Source: Prochilodus magdalenae
Lineage: Eukaryota; Chordata; Actinopteri; Characiformes; Prochilodontidae
Direction of reading: 5' to 3'
Length of the DNA stretch: 64,000 bases
NCBI GenBank assembly: GCA_024036415.1
Contig: JAMWET010000148.1
Coordinates: 82,501 to 146,500, forward strand
Part shown: positions 57,720 to 64,000 of the stretch, piece by piece
How the letters are laid out: each line of letters begins with the position of its first letter
Position numbering within the stretch: the stretch's first letter is position 1
Translations under genes and position numbers: made by a program
The notes under the pieces: model-generated
The model's database searches: none
What the model was told of the DNA's origin: nothing
Seen by the model: the letters and a program-made list of their open reading frames with translations, nothing else

Positions 57720-58145
57720 AGATGGCTCAGGTGTGTTGGGACAGGGAAAACCTGAACCTGCAGGTAGCGGGACCGGGTAAACCTTAGCTAGCGCTTACCT
57801 TATCGGCCATGCGTGTAGAGGCTTTGGATTTGACTCCTGCAAGTCATGGAAGCTTTTCGGTTTGGGGTTCAAAGGTTGTATTCTGATGGGGGGCCTGCAG
57901 CCCCAGATCCGTGCTCAGTTGGCTGACCCGGAGTTCCCTGAGGGCTGGTTCGAGAATCTCCGTCCTAGCATTGTTTTGTAACGGCCTGCTTTGTTGTTAC
58001 TCGCCTGCTGGCGTCAGAGCCCGGAGCCAGCAGGCTCCTCTTACTGCAGCACGGCTGAAGCAGATTGGGCCAGGGAGACAGCCATCACCCGCACCTTGTT
58101 ATCCCATCTGCTGCAGCCTGGGTGTGCATGATTAAGTCCTCGCTG
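57720..58145. promoter_or_regulatory. Unique block, candidate noncoding element
   Basis: No repeat or protein recognised; includes GCATGATTAAGTCC and GCCGGAGCC-like GC-rich segments. 57016-57720 also shows no gene. Confidence 0.25.
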
Positions 58146-58344
58146 TATTATGAGCTGATGGGTTAGCTCAGATGTTTCTGGGGCAGAAAGTGGCCAATAG
58201 TGTTTTCCATTAAAGGAGCAATCTGTAAGATTCTCAGTGTCAATCCTTCCAAGTGTAACTCAAATGATCTACAGAATGAAAGAAGGATGCAGAGATAAAG
58301 CAAAGACATATAAAAGATGCCTATGCATGGTGTAGAGATATCTA

Positions 58345-58605
58345 CCTTCGTTAGCATGCTAACTGGCTAGCCCCAGGCTCATCATGTCCTGTAGTACCAC
58401 TCTGGACACGAAGAGTTGATGGTACATCACTGCAGCGCTGTAGGAGGGGAATCAGTCCAACATGAGAGGATGAAGAAGTAGTGATGTTGCCCCGACAGAC
58501 CTCTTATCCGTCATCTTGAAGGTGCTGCTCCTGCTGGTTAGATCATTTAAGGAAAGGTAGCCAATTAAAGAACCAGTAAACACAATGATGGCTGAAGCTC
58601 CTGGC
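58345..58605. repeat. Unclassified dispersed repeat, copy 2
   Basis: Same family as 10735-11035. Confidence 0.6.
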
Positions 58606-58904
58606 CAGCGAACACCACCGCCACCCGTTCTCAGCAAGACGCCACGTTCAGCACCAAACGAAGATAAGATATAATCAGAAGAAGCAGAAGGAGAGTTAAC
58701 AATGCCGCTGTTCACCACTGGGGACGCTCTAGGAGAGTAAAGGCTGGAAGTTTGAAGAACTCAAAATGTCTCTTCTGGATTGGTAAGGAGTGAAGAGGGA
58801 GGAGGAGAGACTGTGCAGTGTCTAGTAATGGGTTTCACCATCTGTTTATCATCTGATCATTATCTTACACATAGCTCCTTTAAATACAGGCTTGTATGTA
58901 CTGA

Positions 58905-59900
58905 TCTACTGATATACTACTGATCTACTGATATACTACTGATCCACTGATATACTACTGATCTACTGATATACTACTGATCTACTGATCTACTGATATA
59001 CTACTGATCTACTGATATACTACTGATCTACTGATATACTACTGATAAACTACTGATCCACTGATATACTACTGATCTACTGATATACTACTGATAAACT
59101 ACTGATCCACTGATATACTACTGATATACTACTGATCTACTGATATACTACTGATCTACTACTGATCTACTGATAAACTACTGATAAACTACTGATCCAC
59201 TGATATACTACTGATCTACTGATAAACTACTGATATACTGATATACTACTGATCTACTACTGATCTACTGATAAACTACTGATATACTGATATACTACTG
59301 ATCTACTGATATACTACTGATCCACTGATATACTACCGATGTACTGATCTACTACTGATCTACTGATCTACTACTGATCCACTGATATACTACTGATCTA
59401 CTGATAAACTACTGATCTACTGATATACTACTGATCCACTGATATACTACTGATCTACTGATATACTACTGATCTACTGATATACTACTGATCTACTACT
59501 GATATACTGATAAACTACTGATCTACTGATATACTACTGATCTACTACTGATATACTGATAAACTACTGATCCACTGATATACTACTGATCTACTGATAA
59601 ATTACTGATCTACTGATATACTACTGATCTACTGATAAACTACTAATAATCTACAAGACATACTACTGATCTAATTTAATCCTGATCTATTCATACAATG
59701 ATATAATATTGATCTACTGATATCATTTTGATATACTGATATACTGCTGATCTGCTAATATACTAATAAACTACAGGACATATTACTGATCTGATATAAT
59801 CCTGATCTACTGATACAATACTAATCTGCTGATATACTTTTGATCTACTAATATAATACTGATCGACTATTATATAACCGATTTACTCATATATTACTGA
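58905..59900. repeat. Tandem array of 19-bp type (CTGATCTACTGATATACTA)
   Basis: Mixtures of CTGATCTA, CTGATATACTA, CTGATAAACTA and CTGATCCA modules alternate without a fixed order. The array is tight to about 59640 and then degenerates. Confidence 0.95.
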
Positions 59901-59992
59901 TCTACACCCATATTACAAGACCCATACGACCAGATCTTCCAGATATAGCACAGAGGGTATTTTTTTATTTTTTAATATTTGTAAATTAATTT

Positions 59993-59995
<3 letters not shown>

Positions 59996-60071
<76 letters not shown>
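59996..60071. repeat. (TA)n microsatellite
   Basis: Pure TA run of about 37 units. Confidence 0.95.
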
Positions 60072-60074
<3 letters not shown>

Positions 60075-60079
60075 CCTTG

Positions 60080-60799
60080 TTACAGCCAAAGAATAGCAGC
60101 AGAGCAGATACAGGAACGGAGGTAGACTAAAATGCAGGTTTACAGAATACAAAATAAAAAATGACAGAACATAAATAAATCTCTACCATAAGAAACTATA
60201 AATGTTTACATTGTAATTGCACAGATTAATATTGCACAGATGCTTTAAAGATATTTCACAGCTATGTTTACCAGCTACACAGATACTGATAATCTGGCCG
60301 CAACCTAAATCCTGAGGGTACAGGCAGTCAGGGTGCATGAGTTACAGTGGTGCTGGCAGTCGGTACAGGAGGTATACAGGTGATGTACAGGTAATACAGT
60401 GCAGCAACAAATATTGGTCAATAAGTAAGTCACATGACCATATGTATAGTGTATCTACAGCAGTAAGTGTCTGACTGGTGCTGCTTTGCCTGGTGCTGGT
60501 TGTAGATATTGTTTGTGTGTGTGGAAGGCGATGAAGGTGTTTGGAGGTGTTACAGTGTGCGGAGGGACTGCCTGTGAATGCCCTGAAGCATTCCTGGAGG
60601 TTCTCCGGCTCAGACCTGCTTCTTGTCCAGCTGCAACAATGCCTTGAGCCAGAAACTCAAGACGCCTTCTACAGCACTTCGCATGAGGAGCTACAAGAAG
60701 AGGAAAAGCTGGTTTGAGGGGAGAGTGGCGGGTGGGGCTGGTCTGGGGGTCCCTGGGGGGTTGTGGGGCTGGGGCATGTATGGAAAGCCCTACCTTTGT
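60080..60799. other. No gene recognised upstream of the 61127 promoter
   Basis: A/T-rich with fish-repeat-like phrases (ATACAGTGCAGCAACAAATA). The 60-codon frame at 60623 has no known match. Confidence 0.3.
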
Positions 60800-61126
60800 T
60801 TTTAAAAGCCTTTCTGCTCAAGACCTCCCTCCTTCCACTCCACTGCTGCTGACGTCACGCCTCGGCCGGCCACCAGAAGGCTCCTCTCTCTCGCCCTGAG
60901 CTCAGAGCGAAGGAGGAGCTGTCAAAAAGTTTCCAAGTACTTTCAAGTCGAGCTCCCGTCCAGAAAGCCGAGGCAGCCTGACGCGAACGAGTCGTTCCTA
61001 CACACGGAGCACACGCGCCGTTATGGAGTAACCAAACCCCCCCAAAGAACCCCCCCAAAGCGGCCAGGAAAACATCAGAGGAAAGAAGGAAAGGAGGACA
61101 GAAAGGAAAGAAGGCATCGAGGCGAA
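60800..61126 (+). promoter_or_regulatory. Candidate promoter and 5' leader of the gene at 61127
   Basis: This stretch is GC-rich with many CpGs (60855-61025) and ends in a purine-rich leader (61060-61126). A weak TATA-like TTTAAAAG lies at 60801-60808. CpG density continues to about 61410. Taken with the signal-peptide exon it looks like a CpG-island promoter pointing right, away from mmp16. Confidence 0.4.
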
Positions 61127-61211
61127 ATGGCAAGCTGGGCTGGGACTGGACTCCCTCTCACCTTCTTCTTGCTCCTGTCCTCGGGCTGGTGTTTAACGCA
61201 GGAGAAGAAAG
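61127..61211 (+). CDS. Probable first coding exon of an unidentified secreted or membrane protein
   Basis: ATG at 61127 has a strong start context (G at -3, G at +4). It opens 28 codons beginning MASWAGTGLPLTFF, with a Leu/Phe-rich core (PLTFFLLLSS), then GWCLTQEKK. This is a convincing signal peptide with likely cleavage near the Cys-Leu-Thr stretch. The frame then meets AAAG followed by GTATGG, an acceptable splice donor at 61212. Reading on in frame gives a stop about 16 codons later, as expected for an intron. A phase 1 junction after a signal peptide is common for extracellular modular proteins. The upstream DNA is purine- and CpG-rich, like a first-exon leader. I cannot name the gene: the next exons lie beyond the window and a signal peptide is not diagnostic. 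A chance open frame is the main alternative. Confidence 0.55.
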
Positions 61212-62040
61212 GTATGGACCTCCTCATTCAGCCGCTTCATGTCCAGCTTTGGCTCGCGCTGTAGCCCACATACCTGCGCTCGCGGTTGATAAGCTGACGG
61301 AGGACGGCAGGACCCTCAGGGAACGAGGGACCTGCCGTGGCCGCGCGCAGTCGCCTCTCCTCGGGCATGAGCAGCCGCGTTAGCCGCGGTGCCGGAGCCC
61401 GATGGAAGTTTCTGCTGGGCGGTTTTCTGGGGGTGGGCTATTATTAGGGGTCCAGGCACTTTGCGCTATATGTGGACCAGGATTGGTCACTTTTGGTCAC
61501 TTTCTCCTTACTATCACTCACTTGTGATGTATCTATAGTGTTGACTTATTGAGGGAATTGGAGGGAGATTGGGGAGGGCATTTAAAGGGGAACCCCCACC
61601 GAGGTTTAAACTGTGTGCATAATTAAAGGGCCAGTATGTAAATAATGGTAGTGAGAAGGGTTCGGTGTGAAGCGCTCCGTTCGAGAGAAATCATGGGGAG
61701 TTTAAACTGTTTACAGTGGTGGTGATAGGAACCAGACGTCTGTAGGGCTCAATGCTTCTAAACTCTCCGCTGTGGAAGGTTATAACATGATTTTTGCATG
61801 CTTAGATACTCGGAATGGTTGCTTTATGATGGTTTGGTAGTAAGAGTTGTTTATTTATTTATTTATTTTCCACATTTATGGCTATTATATCATTGTCATC
61901 CTAACCTATAAACTCTCAGAGGACACATGTAAGTTCACTGGTGGCTCTGATGGTAAATAAAAGGGCTGCATTTGCGCTAACTACATGCAGACGCCTGGTT
62001 CCCACCACCAGCACAACTGTAAAGAGCATATGAGTCTGTA
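61212..62040. other. Presumed first intron of the gene at 61127
   Basis: CpG-rich to about 61410, then ordinary AT-rich DNA with a (TTTA)n patch at 61851. No second exon recognised before 64000. Confidence 0.35.
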
Positions 62041-62049
62041 TATTGTCGC

Positions 62050-62310
62050 TGTCAAATGAAAAACCTGTATCTCCATTTTTTGGTCAGTTTTCACTTTTTT
62101 GTATCATTCGATCAAATGAGCTGCTGTTTACACTGTGTGAAAAATTCACGATGAATAAAACAACAGAAATGGCCCAAAAGCGCTTGGAAAGACGTCTGGT
62201 TCCATTGACTTACATTAAAATGAAATTAGGTTTTGGCCTCTCCTGCCAAGTTGCTATTTTGGAGATACTTGTTTTTATTTTGGACAGCGACAATACATTT
62301 CCTAACAGAT
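62050..62310 (-). repeat. Dispersed repeat, inverted relative of 54715
   Basis: See 54715. The frame at 62043-62321 is incidental. Confidence 0.65.
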
Positions 62311-62694
62311 GGACCATTTAATGTCTGAACCCTCTGAATGACAATGCTGGGTTATTTAGGATTTTGGGATGTATTCATAAACATTGAATGTAATTACTAT
62401 CAGATGTCTGGTTCCCTTCACCGCCACTGTAAACCATTTTATCTCTTTAGATTGTTCTAGAATGGAGCATCTCACTGCAGAACCGGACTAATTTGCTATG
62501 CCTACATTTTATCCACTAAGAATGGAGACCTTTTAAAAAGGTGTTGGACTTTCCCTTTAACGGGGTCAACACAGCCTGACAGCTCAGTGCTGATTGGGTG
62601 AGAGTGTATATGTTAATTCATCACTACTGTTCAGTAAAGGGTTAATTAAACTCTGTAGGTGTTCAATCAACACTGGCACTGATGCTTAAAGTAT

Positions 62695-63375
62695 TACTGT
62701 AATCCTGGTACGGTTCTAGTACGTTCTAGTATGGTTCTAGTATGGTTCTAGTATGGTTCTAGTATGATTCTTGAAAGACTTTGAGGGAGGTAGGAGGTTG
62801 TTTGGTTCTAAGCTAATTCAAAGCAATAGAAGATCCACTTTTGGTTCCCCCAAGAACCTTTCAGCCCCTGGTTCTCATGTCGCCCATGAAAGAACCATAC
62901 ATTGAACCGTGCTTAGGAGAAGATCTCTCTTTAGCGCCCTTTGTCCAGCTGTAGAAGTGCATGGTTCTCGTGTGGTTCTTAAAGGAACGCTATGTTGAAA
63001 GGTTCCTGGGGTGCACAATGATTTTATTTAGAGCCGTGTTCTAGAGGAACCGCTTTTGATCTACCCCATCAACCTTTCAGCTCATGGTTCTTGCATGGTT
63101 CTCAAAAGAACCCTTCCATTTACGGTTCCCCGGTAACCTTTCAGTGCATGGTTCTTGTGTGGTTCCTGGTAGAACCACAACTTGAAGAATTCTTGGTGAA
63201 GACACAATGATTTCTTCAGAGCTGTGCCATAGAGGAACTGCTTTGGTTCCTCCAGGACCCCTAAGTGCATGGTTCTTATGTGGTACTTGAAAGAACCATA
63301 GATTAACGGGTCTTGGGGGAGCCAAAATGAGTTCTTTGGATCAATGCCATAGAAGATGCACTTTGGTTGCACCAA
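62695..63375. repeat. Degenerate GGTTCT/AGAACC repeat region
   Basis: GGTTCTAGTAT is repeated four times near 62715. Then units of about 100 bases recur, each with GCATGGTTCTTGTGTGG-type and AAAGAACCAT-type halves, which are inverted to each other. A common fish low-order repeat. Confidence 0.75.
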
Positions 63376-63412
63376 GAGTTTAGCGGTTTAGCGCCCCGTG
63401 TTTTTATTAATC

Positions 63413-63490
63413 GGTCAGGTTGCAGTCAGGTTGCGATCAGGTTGCGGTCAGGTTGCGGTCAGGTTGCGGTCAGGTTGCGGTCAGGTTGCG
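63413..63490. repeat. 11-bp tandem repeat (CAGGTTGCGGT), about 7 copies
   Basis: The first and last units carry single changes. Confidence 0.95.
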
Positions 63491-63499
63491 TTAGGACAT

Positions 63500-63990
63500 C
63501 GGTAAAGGACTCAAAGCATCACTAGGTCACTAGGCCTCCTCAGCCACAGCCTGCCGCTAGCGTGAAGCCCCGATCTGGGCTTTAGCACTAATTGGCCGGT
63601 TTAGGACGCGCCTGTGTAATGCTGTTTACTGCTGGGATTTGTTTATTTAGAGGGTCTCCATAATTCAGCGTGTTAGGCGGGTCGACCGAGGGGTGTCCTG
63701 TCTGCTAACAGCGCTCGTGCCAATGTTGACAGATGGGACGCGCACAAATCAGTTTATTACAGTCTGCTTCCTCCTTTGGGCCGACGCTCGGATCCAGCAT
63801 ATTCAATCCAGGCCGGGACAGGAATCACCTTCGGTTTCCTTCATCGCCCGCTGTGATTACGCGCCCCGTTTCACAACGCCGTGTCGACGTACAGGGCCTT
63901 CGTTCATGTCCGGACCGGCACGTTCCGAGTTCCTGGACGAGGGCAAAATGAGCTCTTTGGTGTAATCCGAATGACATCTTTGGTTCTTCG
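63500..63990. other. Unique block at the right edge, no gene recognised
   Basis: Moderately CpG-rich, with ACTAATTGGCC and ATAATTCAGC motifs. Could be a noncoding element in the first intron of the gene at 61127. Confidence 0.25.
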
Positions 63991-64000
63991 GTTGCCATGG

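Overview
This is vertebrate nuclear DNA, almost certainly from a teleost fish. Coding sequence is split into short exons by long introns, there are no bacterial-style operons, and most of the window is made of fish-type repeats: Tc1-like transposons, tRNA-derived SINEs, LINE fragments and many microsatellites and minisatellites. The repeat mix resembles otophysan fish (characins or catfishes), but that is a weak inference.

Two genes can be supported. The first, on the minus strand, is the 5' half of mmp16 (membrane-type 3 matrix metalloproteinase). Exon 1 is at 33961-34083 (signal peptide), exon 2 at 16970-17118 (first part of the propeptide), exon 3 at 12961-13083 (cysteine switch and furin site), and exon 4 at 4324-4628 (first part of the catalytic domain). 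The splice phases agree (0, 2, 2, 1) and the spliced frame is open throughout. The zinc-binding helix, hemopexin domain and membrane anchor must lie beyond base 1. The second, on the plus strand, is a probable first exon of an unidentified secreted or membrane protein (61127-61211), in a CpG-rich stretch. The two promoters are about 27 kb apart and point away from each other.

Layout: 1-4323 is mmp16 intron 4 with transposon, LINE and LTR-like remnants; 4629-12960 is intron 3, rich in Tc1 and SINE copies and holding an octamer-bearing unique block; 13084-16969 is intron 2, with a 28-copy 23-bp minisatellite and a full-length Tc1 element with one premature stop; 17119-33960 is intron 1, with a 29-bp minisatellite, deleted Tc1 copies and a diverged array of about 280 bp; 34084-34430 is the mmp16 promoter region with an NRF1-type palindrome; 34431-60839 is intergenic DNA mixing repeats, four more tandem arrays, LINE and LTR fragments and a few unique blocks that may be regulatory; 61127 onward is the second gene.

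The notable points are the abundance of unrelated tandem arrays, a Tc1-like family whose copies appear to share one internal deletion, intronic repeats placed right next to mmp16 splice sites, and unique blocks with octamer or homeodomain-like motifs. I saw no clearly new biological system.
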